This document shows, in pieces, positions 1 through 5,725 of a stretch of DNA of 8,603 nucleotides; the stretch's first letter is position 1; the number at the start of each line of letters is the position of its first letter. Below the pieces are notes generated by a model that made no database searches, had not been told where the DNA came from, and was given only the letters and a program-made list of their open reading frames with translations. Origin of the DNA: Sulfuricurvum sp. IAE1 (GTDB taxonomy: Bacteria; Campylobacterota; Campylobacteria; Campylobacterales; Sulfurimonadaceae); NCBI GenBank assembly GCA_945867285.1, contig CAMBHX010000069.1, positions 1 to 8,603 on the forward strand, in the 5' to 3' direction. The position numbers were made by a program, and so were the translations under genes.

Positions 1-659
1 AATAAAAACTTCTGTGTCATCAACTCACCCTCTTCGTTAAAAAAGAGATAATAAAGCTTATCTTTGACCACACTCAAGCCTGCTAAATAACGCAACGCAA
101 GATTTGCTTGTAATGACGCGATATGCATCACAATAGGGGCCGCTATCCCTGCTGGAGTTTTGGCCGCAATTTTAAACACATCATTGAACGATGCCTCCTC
201 AAAAAAACATACTTGTCCATGAAATGCTTCAACAGAACCGTATACCCATGGGAGATTATTGTCTTTAGCATAGGTATTGATCTCACCACGGGTAAAAAGA
301 TTATCCGTAGCATCCAATATCAAATCTACCTCAATATTTTTAAGGGCAAATTCTGAAAATCTTCCTATATGGGCAGTCGCTTTGACAAACGGGCAACGAT
401 CTTGAATAACTTGCGCTGCAATATGGGCTTTATACTTACCCTCATCACCACTTTTGAAAAGAATTTGCCGATGGATATTATGGAGGCTCACTTCATCAAA
501 ATCAACAATATGAATTTCCCCAATACCTGATGCACCCAGTGCAAATGCTAACGATGAACCCAATCCGCCACTGCCAATAATTGCAATGCGCTTAGACTGT
601 AACGACATTTGTGTCTCTTCGCCCCATAGCTGAACTTGTCGATGAAAATAATGGATCAT
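1..659 (-). CDS. ThiF/MoeB/HesA-family E1-like adenylyltransferase, 3' end cut by window edge
   Basis: I translated this by hand: 219 codons and two further bases are visible, with no stop before position 1, so the C-terminus is missing. Family knowledge: these enzymes adenylate the C-terminal glycine of a ubiquitin-like sulfur carrier (MoaD, ThiS and similar). Seen: N-terminal HRQ (residues 6-8), the Rossmann loop GSGGLGS (29-35), VDFDEVS then N61, R64 and Q65 for nucleotide binding, GKYK (74-77), and DATDN (116-120), whose second Asp is the usual Mg/ATP aspartate. The later part, GIAAPIV then SLQA (171-185), matches the MoeB core. Odd: the first CxxC zinc pair is absent, the stretch between GQV (148-150) and AAP is about 9 residues shorter than I recall for E. 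coli MoeB, and Lys167 stands near the conserved MoeB/ThiF Cys. Only Cys89 and Cys151 are visible. The ATG lies in an ATGA overlap with the upstream gene and has AAGGA upstream. The adenylation fold is confident; the partner carrier is unknown. Confidence 0.88.
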   Translation of the reverse strand, partial: MIHYFHRQVQLWGEETQMSLQSKRIAIIGSGGLGSSLAFALGASGIGEIHIVDFDEVSLHNIHRQILFKSGDEGKYKAHIAAQVIQDRCPFVKATAHIGRFSEFALKNIEVDLILDATDNLFTRGEINTYAKDNNLPWVYGSVEAFHGQVCFFEEASFNDVFKIAAKTPAGIAAPIVMHIASLQANLALRYLAGLSVVKDKLYYLFFNEEGELMTQKFL

Positions 660-1456
660 ACTATTTCCTTTCGCTTTCGAAGTGCTTCTTTAAATCCCCA
701 CCCTTTTTGAGCAATCTTTAGGGCTTTTCGATCCAAATCAATAATCAATAGCTCTTCAGTATTACCCAAATCAGCCTCTACTTCACCATCACAGTTCACT
801 ACCATTGAATCCCCGTAAAATTTCCAGGCATACTTTTCATCGTTATATTCACCTACACGATTAGCACGTAACACATAACAGTTATGGGTAAATGCTCTGG
901 TTTTAATCAATTCACGCCAACGATTATGGGATTCAAACGTAGATGCACTTGGAACCAAAACAACATCTACATTTTTAGTTTCTATCGCACTCCAAAGAGG
1001 GTCAAAATGAAGTTCAAACCCACTCATTACTGCAAATTTAAACCCACCCAGTCCAAAAATCATAGGTGCCTTAATCGCTTCAATCGGGTTGGCAAAAAAC
1101 TTTTCTTCGTTCCAATGAGGATAGTTGATCAAAAACTGCTGTGACACATAGCTCACTCGAGTTCCTGTGACCTTTGCAATCATTTTAGTACATTCGTTTT
1201 TTTTCACCATAATAATGGGAGCAACAATAACCATTTCATATTTGAGTGCCAAAGTTTTGAGAATTTCTATTTGATGAAGACTTTGTTCACCTATCATTGA
1301 AACAGGGGTTTTGAGTAACTCTTTAAAAAAAGGATTAAGAACATATTCACCCAAAAGCAGTAGTTTTACCCCTTTTTGGTGAGCAGCTTTGACATAATTT
1401 TCTAAAATTTTACTCCCCATTCCGATGGAGGGAAGCTGAAGAAGTGCGCAACGCAT
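656..1456 (-). CDS. Carbon-nitrogen hydrolase (nitrilase-superfamily) protein with altered active site
   Basis: The product is 266 residues, the normal size for a single-domain nitrilase-superfamily protein, expected to be cytoplasmic. Seen: an N-terminal strand (ALLQLPS), Glu37 in LLLLGEYVL where the catalytic Glu is expected, the core strand around VMSGFELHF (143-151), VPSAST (168-173), RWRELIKTRAF (179-189), and NCYVLRANRVG (192-202), a typical C-terminal block. Family knowledge: catalysis uses a Glu-Lys-Cys triad, with Cys in a C-Y/W-D/E-x-x-F motif. Here GFELHF aligns with that motif, placing Gly146 at the Cys position, and the expected YRK-x-H-L Lys segment reads SQQFLI (105-110). The enzyme may therefore be inactive or do different chemistry; substrate cannot be assigned. 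Its ATG shares one base with the xseB stop (TAATG) and has CAGGA upstream; its stop overlaps the next start as ATGA, so it is probably translated with both neighbours. Confidence 0.85.
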   Translation of the reverse strand: MRCALLQLPSIGMGSKILENYVKAAHQKGVKLLLLGEYVLNPFFKELLKTPVSMIGEQSLHQIEILKTLALKYEMVIVAPIIMVKKNECTKMIAKVTGTRVSYVSQQFLINYPHWNEEKFFANPIEAIKAPMIFGLGGFKFAVMSGFELHFDPLWSAIETKNVDVVLVPSASTFESHNRWRELIKTRAFTHNCYVLRANRVGEYNDEKYAWKFYGDSMVVNCDGEVEADLGNTEELLIIDLDRKALKIAQKGWGFKEALRKRKEIV

Positions 1457-1650
1457 TATTGATCCTGCTGTTTGATGATTTGTACTTGAAGCTGTGCTTG
1501 TTCTAACATTTTTTCAGCAATTTTGAGCTCATTCATCCCATTTTCGTATGCTTTTACACTCTCGTTCATGGGTAATGCCGGATCCATAAGTTTTTCTAAA
1601 ATCATTTTTGCATTGGATAGCTTGTCTTCAAAACTCTCTTCTTGGCTCAT
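1456..1650 (-). CDS. xseB: Exodeoxyribonuclease VII small subunit
   Basis: This 64-residue protein matches the small subunit of exonuclease VII, several copies of which bind one XseA and form the elongated complex that degrades single-stranded DNA into oligonucleotides. Seen: FEDKL near residue 7, a Leu/Ile-spaced first helix (ILEKLMD, 17-23), the family turn LPMNESVKAYENGM (26-39), and a second amphipathic helix ELKIAEKMLEQAQLQ that suits the two-helix coiled-coil fold. It is slightly short for the family. AGAGGA sits five bases before the ATG, and the ATG overlaps the metX stop as ATGA. Its own stop shares a base with the next start. No xseA is in the window, so the large subunit must be encoded elsewhere. 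The link to methionine genes looks positional rather than functional. Confidence 0.93.
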   Translation of the reverse strand: MSQEESFEDKLSNAKMILEKLMDPALPMNESVKAYENGMNELKIAEKMLEQAQLQVQIIKQQDQ

Positions 1651-2744
1651 AGTAGTCCTCTTACGTAATTTTCAATTTTATCAATCTCTACCAAAAATGC
1701 ATCATGTCCATAATCACTTTGGACTTGCGTATACTCTACGTTACTTTTACCCATTTTTGTCATCAAAGTAAAAATCTCTTCCATCTCGGCAGGTAAGAAT
1801 AGCATATCTTTTTCAAAACTAATCAATGTTAATTGCGCTGTTATTTTGGATAATGCCTCTTCAAGAGAATCAAAACCTCGTGAAAGATCGTAAATATTGA
1901 TAGCCTTGGTAATATATAAATACGACAATGGGTCAAACCATTTGGTAAAATTGTAGCTATTATACTCCAAATATGATTCGACTTGAAATTTTCCAAAAAG
2001 CTCAAACAACCCATCATTTCGCTTGTACTCACGCCCAAACTTTCTATCCATCGAAGCATGCGACAAAAAGCTAATATGCCCTGCCATTCGTCCAATAGCC
2101 ATTCCAGACAACCCGGTCATATTGAGTACTTTGGGGTCATAATAGCCTTGTTTGAAGTCGGGGTCTTTTAAAATCGCTTCTTGAGAGATTTTATTAAACG
2201 CAATCGCCCAATCTCGTGTTGCTGCAGTAGTCGCCATGGCAATGATTTTTTTGGCAAAATTTGGGAAAAATACACCAAATGCCAATGCTTGCATCCCCCC
2301 CATCGAGCCACCGATGATAGCATGAACACTGTGAATTCCCAATCGATCAAACAGTATACGTTGCGCCTTAACCATATCCAAGATCGTCACAACGGGAAAT
2401 TTATAGCGATAAGGTTCATTGTAAGGGTATCGGGGTGACATAGGACCAGTGGAGCCAAAACAGCTCCCGATAACATTAGTAGAAATCACGAAAAAACGGT
2501 CAGTATCCACCGCTTTGCCCTGACCAATAAAACCATCCCACCAGCCCGCTTTGTTGTCACCCTCATACGTCCCAGCTGCATGATGAGAACCTGTAAGAGC
2601 ATGGCATATCACGATAACATTATCACGTGCCTCATTGAGCGTTCCATATGTCTCATAAACGATATCATACGGTTCCAAAATACGCCCACTCTCTAAATAA
2701 AGAGGATTTGTAAAATGCTCAACTTTTGTTTGTAAATTTAACAT
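1647..2744 (-). CDS. metX: Homoserine O-acetyltransferase (MetX family)
   Basis: At 365 residues this has the usual length of MetX, a cytoplasmic alpha/beta-hydrolase-fold enzyme that moves an acyl group from acyl-CoA to the homoserine hydroxyl, the committed step of methionine synthesis. Seen: VICHALTGSHHAAG (45-58), NVIGSCFGSTGP (90-101), the nucleophile elbow GGSMGG with Ser147, Asp313 in SFEKD, and His347 in DYGHD, giving a full Ser-Asp-His triad. FQVESYL (253-259) followed by a FDPLSYL segment is also typical of the family. Acetyl rather than succinyl as donor is inferred from the neighbouring metY, since some MetX proteins use succinyl-CoA. The gene starts 8 bp after metY; its AAGGG ribosome site overlaps the metY stop region, so the two are surely co-transcribed. 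It ends in an ATGA overlap with xseB. Confidence 0.95.
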   Translation of the reverse strand: MLNLQTKVEHFTNPLYLESGRILEPYDIVYETYGTLNEARDNVIVICHALTGSHHAAGTYEGDNKAGWWDGFIGQGKAVDTDRFFVISTNVIGSCFGSTGPMSPRYPYNEPYRYKFPVVTILDMVKAQRILFDRLGIHSVHAIIGGSMGGMQALAFGVFFPNFAKKIIAMATTAATRDWAIAFNKISQEAILKDPDFKQGYYDPKVLNMTGLSGMAIGRMAGHISFLSHASMDRKFGREYKRNDGLFELFGKFQVESYLEYNSYNFTKWFDPLSYLYITKAINIYDLSRGFDSLEEALSKITAQLTLISFEKDMLFLPAEMEEIFTLMTKMGKSNVEYTQVQSDYGHDAFLVEIDKIENYVRGLL

Positions 2745-2752
2745 AATGCCCT

Positions 2753-4024
2753 TTACGCGTCAAGCGCCGCTTTTAAATCAGCGATCAAATCACCACCATC
2801 TTCCAATCCGACACTTAAACGGATTAACCCCTCACTCACACCTGCTTTTTTCAACTCTTCTTTACTAAGTTGCTGATGCGTTGTCGAAGCAGAGTGATTG
2901 ATAATCGATTTACTATCTCCAATATTAGCTACAATAGAGAATATTTCGACATTATCCAATACTTTTTTTGCTGTCTCAAAATCTTCTACCTCAAAACTAA
3001 GTAATCCGCTTGCACCTTTGGTAAGATATTTTTGTGCATTAGAGTAGCTTTTATCACTTGTGAGTAGTGGATAGTTCACTTTTTTAACACGAGGATGCTT
3101 TTCAAGCCATTGTGCAATACTCAATGCACTTTGAGAATGTTGTTTCATTCGCAACGATAGTGTCTCAACACCTTGAATAAACAGCCATGCATTAAAAGGG
3201 CTCAGTACTGCACCCGTATCACGCATCAATACCATTCGAGCTCTAAAAGTAAATAAAATACCGCTGACGACCGAATCGGCAAATACCAATCCATGATAAC
3301 TTACTTCAGGCGTATTAAAATCAGGGTAACGGGCATTTCCTTTGATTTTTTCGGCTAAGTTTTGACGTTCAACAATCAGTCCACCGATAGCAAGTCCCTG
3401 TCCTGTAGTGTATTTACTCGCACTGTGAACAACAACATCTACGCCTAGTAATAATGGTTGACACAACATTGGAGTTGCAACAGTATTGTCAACAATCGTG
3501 AGTATATTATGCTTATTTGCAATAGAGACTAAAATCTCAAAATCGGGTACATCAATACTTGGATTGGTGATACTCTCAAAAAAGAGACATTTAGTATGGT
3601 CATCAACCAACGCTTCAATGGCATCAGATGAGTGGATATCAAAAAAACGTGCTTCGATTCCTAAGCGTTTAAGTGTTTGAGAAAAGAGGGTTACTGTTCC
3701 TCCGTAGAGTTGGTTGGCAACAATAATATTATCCCCAGCTTGTGCGACGTTAAGAATACTATAAAATATAGCACTCATTCCGCTGCTTACCGCCAATGCA
3801 CCGCTTCCACCTTCTAAAACAGCAAAACGTTTTTCTAAAACTGCTGTTGTAGGATTACCTACACGCGTATAGACGTTATCGGTTCCTTGTTGCAGGTTAA
3901 AACTGCTTGCTGCAAAATCAGTGCTCCCAAAATCAAATGCCGTAGTCATATACATCGGCACCGCCATAGTTCGTTGAGTATCTTTGTCGTATCCTGCATG
4001 AAGTGCTTCGGTTTGTAATTGCAT
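2753..4024 (-). CDS. metY: O-acetylhomoserine sulfhydrylase (MetY), PLP enzyme
   Basis: This 423-residue protein belongs to the Cys/Met-metabolism PLP family (fold type I) and has the long form typical of MetY rather than the roughly 380-residue MetB/MetC. It would replace the acetyl group of O-acetylhomoserine with a sulfur donor to give homocysteine. Seen: YTRVGNPT (52-59), whose Tyr and Arg contact PLP phosphate across the dimer, SSGMSAI (80-86), Tyr107 stacking on PLP, Asp179 in IVDNT, the Schiff-base Lys204 in HSASKYTTGQG, and Arg402 in IRLSVGLED for the substrate carboxylate. Many relatives have a GHG in the lysine motif; here it is GQG, which looks like lineage variation. AAGGA (4030-4034) lies five bases before the ATG. 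It is followed after 8 bp by metX, which makes its substrate. The sulfur donor, free sulfide or a thiocarboxylated carrier, is not shown by the sequence. Confidence 0.94.
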   Translation of the reverse strand: MQLQTEALHAGYDKDTQRTMAVPMYMTTAFDFGSTDFAASSFNLQQGTDNVYTRVGNPTTAVLEKRFAVLEGGSGALAVSSGMSAIFYSILNVAQAGDNIIVANQLYGGTVTLFSQTLKRLGIEARFFDIHSSDAIEALVDDHTKCLFFESITNPSIDVPDFEILVSIANKHNILTIVDNTVATPMLCQPLLLGVDVVVHSASKYTTGQGLAIGGLIVERQNLAEKIKGNARYPDFNTPEVSYHGLVFADSVVSGILFTFRARMVLMRDTGAVLSPFNAWLFIQGVETLSLRMKQHSQSALSIAQWLEKHPRVKKVNYPLLTSDKSYSNAQKYLTKGASGLLSFEVEDFETAKKVLDNVEIFSIVANIGDSKSIINHSASTTHQQLSKEELKKAGVSEGLIRLSVGLEDGGDLIADLKAALDA

Positions 4025-4044
4025 GAAAATCCTTATTTTATCTC

Positions 4045-4059
4045 AAATCAAAAAGATTT
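4045..4059. repeat. Short inverted repeat just upstream of metY ribosome site
   Basis: AAATC and GATTT form a perfect 5-bp stem around a run of five A (five U in the minus-strand RNA). It is A/T-rich and weak, and lies about 10 bases before the AAGGA site of metY. It may be chance in such A/T-rich DNA. Confidence 0.35.
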
Positions 4060-4068
4060 TAAACTCTC

Positions 4069-4083
4069 AAAAGCAAAGCTTTT
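4069..4083. repeat. Inverted repeat AAAAGC/GCTTTT
   Basis: A perfect 6-bp stem with a 3-base loop. It contains the AGCAAAGC end of the element shared with the gatA-guaB gap. On the minus strand the stem is followed by GAGAG rather than a T run, so it does not fit an intrinsic terminator well. Confidence 0.45.
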
Positions 4084-4128
4084 GTAGCTTTAGGGGGATA
4101 CAAGGGACATTTGTCCCTGTCACTAAAG
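4072..4128. repeat. Intergenic element copy A (AGCAAAGC ... CACTAAAG)
   Basis: This stretch starts with AGCAAAGC and ends with CACTAAAG, the same two 8-base ends that bound the element in the gatA-guaB gap. Both also have a G5 or C5 run inside and a CTTTTGTAG/CAAAACTAC-like segment, but the interior otherwise differs; this copy holds the AGGGACA dyad. It looks like a member of a loose short intergenic repeat family, which is an inference from two copies only. Confidence 0.4.
4103..4118. repeat. Inverted repeat AGGGACA/TGTCCCT
   Basis: Two perfect 7-bp arms separated by two bases, or a 6-bp stem with a 4-base loop if folded. The repeat is GC-rich compared with its surroundings. It could be a dyad for a DNA-binding protein or a hairpin in the metY leader. 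I do not recognise it as a known operator. Confidence 0.55.
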
Positions 4129-4179
4129 TGGATGTACCCTATAGGGCAAGAGAACCTCTGTGAGGTATTCATTTTAGTG
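4121..4179. repeat. Nested inverted repeats able to form a branched structure
   Basis: CACTAAA (4121-4127) pairs perfectly with TTTAGTG (4173-4179). The enclosed 45 bases hold two further dyads, CCCTATAGGG (4137-4146) and ACCTC-TGT-GAGGT (4154-4166). On paper this gives a three-way junction in DNA or RNA. Stability was not computed. It begins about 20 bases after the guaB stop. Confidence 0.5.
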
Positions 4180-4196
4180 TTTCCAAATAATATATG

Positions 4197-5642
4197 TTAT
4201 ACGTGATAGTTTGGTGCTTCTTGCGTGATGATAACATCATGTACATGTGATTCTTTTAACCCTGCACTAGTAATCTCAACGAATTCTGCTTTTTCCCAAA
4301 ATGTTTCAATGTCCTTAGAACCACAATATCCCATCGAAGCACGTAATCCGCCCAACATCTGATGAACGACAGATGCAATCGTCCCACGATAAGGGACACG
4401 ACCCTCAATCCCCTCAGGAACAAGTTTGTCGGCGGCAGTTCCTTCTTGGAAATAACGATCTGTTGAGCCCTTGGTCATAGCTCCGATTGATCCCATACCC
4501 CGATAAGACTTATATTGACGCCCTTGGAACATAATCGTATCACCTGGTGATTCTTCCGTACCTGCCAAAAGTGAACCTGCCATAATGCAGCTCGCACCTA
4601 CCGCAAGAGCTTTTGCCAAATCACCTGAATAACGAATCCCGCCATCAGCTATAATGGGGACACCAGCGGCTCGCCCTACAGCTGCACACTCATCAATAGC
4701 AGAAATTTGAGGTACACCCACACCTGCCACAATACGAGTTGTACAAATAGACCCTGGTCCAATACCAACCTTGACCCCATCAGCACCTGCATCGATTAAC
4801 GCTTGTACCGCTTCTCCTGTTGCAACATTCCCGGCAATTACATCAACTGCCAACTCTGCTTTTATTGCTTTAACAGTATCAATAATTCCCTTGGAGTGCC
4901 CATGGGCCGAATCCAATACCAACACATCAACGCCCGCTTCCACGAGCGCACGAGCTCGATCCATTTGCCCTACACCAATGGCAGCTCCCACACGTAAACG
5001 ACCAAAATCATCTTTATTAGCATTGGGATATTCAATACGCTTCTTGATGTCTTTAATCGTTACAAGACCTTTAAGGCATCCATTATCATCAATAATAGGA
5101 AGCTTTTCAATTTTATTGACATGCATCATTTGTTCAGCATCTGCCAAAGTAATCCCTGCTTTTGCAGTAACTAAAGGCATTGGCGTCATTGCTTCGCTGG
5201 CAAGTTTAGTCAAATCTTTTTCGAAACGCATGTCACGGTTGGTCAAAATACCCAACAGTTTATTATGTGTATCTACAACGGGGACCCCTGAGATTTTAAA
5301 CTCGTTCATCAACGATTCTGCCTCTTCAAGCGTTGCCGATGGGTGGACAAAAATTGGGTCAATAATAATACCGCTTTCTGACTTTTTGACTTTTTTGATC
5401 TGTTTGACTTGTGTTTCAATATCCATATTTTTATGGATAACCCCTAAGCCACCCAAATGTGCCATTGCAATCGCAGCACGATACTCTGTAACCGTATCCA
5501 TTGCCGCTGAAATCATCGGAATATTAAGAGGGATATTACGTGTCAGCATGGTTTTCAGACTCACTTCTTTAGGTAAAACTTCAGAGTATTTTGGGATTAA
5601 CAAAACATCTTCAAAAGTCAGTGCACGTTTACGAATATTCAT
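4197..5642 (-). CDS. guaB: Inosine-5'-monophosphate dehydrogenase
   Basis: At 481 residues this is a full-length bacterial IMP dehydrogenase, the cytoplasmic TIM-barrel enzyme that oxidises IMP to XMP with NAD+ in the guanine branch of purine synthesis. Seen: N-terminal TFEDVLLIPKYSEVLP (9-24), a CBS pair inserted at about residues 92-205 (ISGVPVVD and KLPIIDD strands), DSAHGHS (244-250), GNVATGEA (271-278), the catalytic loop GPGSICTT with Cys300, IADGGIRYSGD (331-341), the RGMGSIGAM loop (381-389), and the mobile flap EGIEGRVPYRG (410-420). The CBS domains probably bind purine nucleotides for allosteric control, a family property. AAGGA (5650-5654) stands seven bases before the ATG. It follows gatA by 83 bp and may be read through from ileS-gatA or from its own promoter; I cannot place one. 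Confidence 0.97.
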   Translation of the reverse strand: MNIRKRALTFEDVLLIPKYSEVLPKEVSLKTMLTRNIPLNIPMISAAMDTVTEYRAAIAMAHLGGLGVIHKNMDIETQVKQIKKVKKSESGIIIDPIFVHPSATLEEAESLMNEFKISGVPVVDTHNKLLGILTNRDMRFEKDLTKLASEAMTPMPLVTAKAGITLADAEQMMHVNKIEKLPIIDDNGCLKGLVTIKDIKKRIEYPNANKDDFGRLRVGAAIGVGQMDRARALVEAGVDVLVLDSAHGHSKGIIDTVKAIKAELAVDVIAGNVATGEAVQALIDAGADGVKVGIGPGSICTTRIVAGVGVPQISAIDECAAVGRAAGVPIIADGGIRYSGDLAKALAVGASCIMAGSLLAGTEESPGDTIMFQGRQYKSYRGMGSIGAMTKGSTDRYFQEGTAADKLVPEGIEGRVPYRGTIASVVHQMLGGLRASMGYCGSKDIETFWEKAEFVEITSAGLKESHVHDVIITQEAPNYHV

Positions 5643-5725
5643 TTTAGTATCCTTTAAATTTAATTAATTAATTGCGTTTCAGGAGCAAAGCCCCCAAAAC
5701 TACGCTAGCCGCTATGGCACTAAAG
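5643..5725. other. 83-bp gap between gatA and guaB
   Basis: Apart from the guaB ribosome site AAGGA at 5650-5654, the gap holds an A/T-rich stretch (TTAAT repeats, about 5654-5672) and the second copy of the AGCAAAGC/CACTAAAG element abutting the gatA stop codon. The A/T-rich run could be promoter or UP-like sequence for guaB, but no clear -10/-35 pair stands out. Confidence 0.5.
5684..5725. repeat. Intergenic element copy B (AGCAAAGC ... CACTAAAG)
   Basis: A 42-bp stretch with the same 8-base ends as copy A in the guaB-metY gap, in the same orientation. Its interior has a C5 run, CAAAACTAC and a partial direct repeat CGCTA-G-CCGCTA. It ends on the base next to the gatA stop codon. Two copies with identical ends flanking guaB are more than I would expect by chance, but the interior similarity is loose. 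Confidence 0.4.

Larger units (their letters stand above)
4025..4196. other. 172-bp gap between guaB and metY, rich in inverted repeats
   Basis: The gap precedes the metYX operon, so on the minus strand it may serve as its 5' leader or promoter region. It contains several inverted repeats: AAATC/GATTT (4045-4059), AAAAGC/GCTTTT (4069-4083), AGGGACA/TGTCCCT (4103-4118), CCCTATAGGG (4137-4146) and ACCTC/GAGGT (4154-4166). The last two are enclosed by CACTAAA (4121-4127) and TTTAGTG (4173-4179). None is followed by a clear T tract in the minus-strand direction, so I do not call a terminator. I recognise no SAM riboswitch or other known riboswitch. TTTAAAAT near 4057-4064 is a weak -10 candidate only. 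The only likely functional site is the AAGGA ribosome site next to metY. Confidence 0.6.

Noticed and set aside
123..356. 77-codon plus-strand frame
   Set aside because: It is antisense to the E1-like gene and shows no family features.
4069..4083. AAAAGC/GCTTTT hairpin as a guaB terminator
   Set aside because: The minus-strand sequence after the stem is GAGAG, not a T tract, and the site is over 110 bp past the guaB stop.
4025..4196. SAM or other methionine-linked riboswitch upstream of metY
   Set aside because: I see none of the conserved cores of known SAM-responsive riboswitches; only simple dyads are present.
4771..5667. 298-codon open frame on the plus strand
   Set aside because: It lies antisense to guaB, whose motifs are unambiguous. 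The predicted protein is Ser/Ala/Ile/Thr-rich with no recognisable domain, as expected for a mirror frame of a conserved gene.
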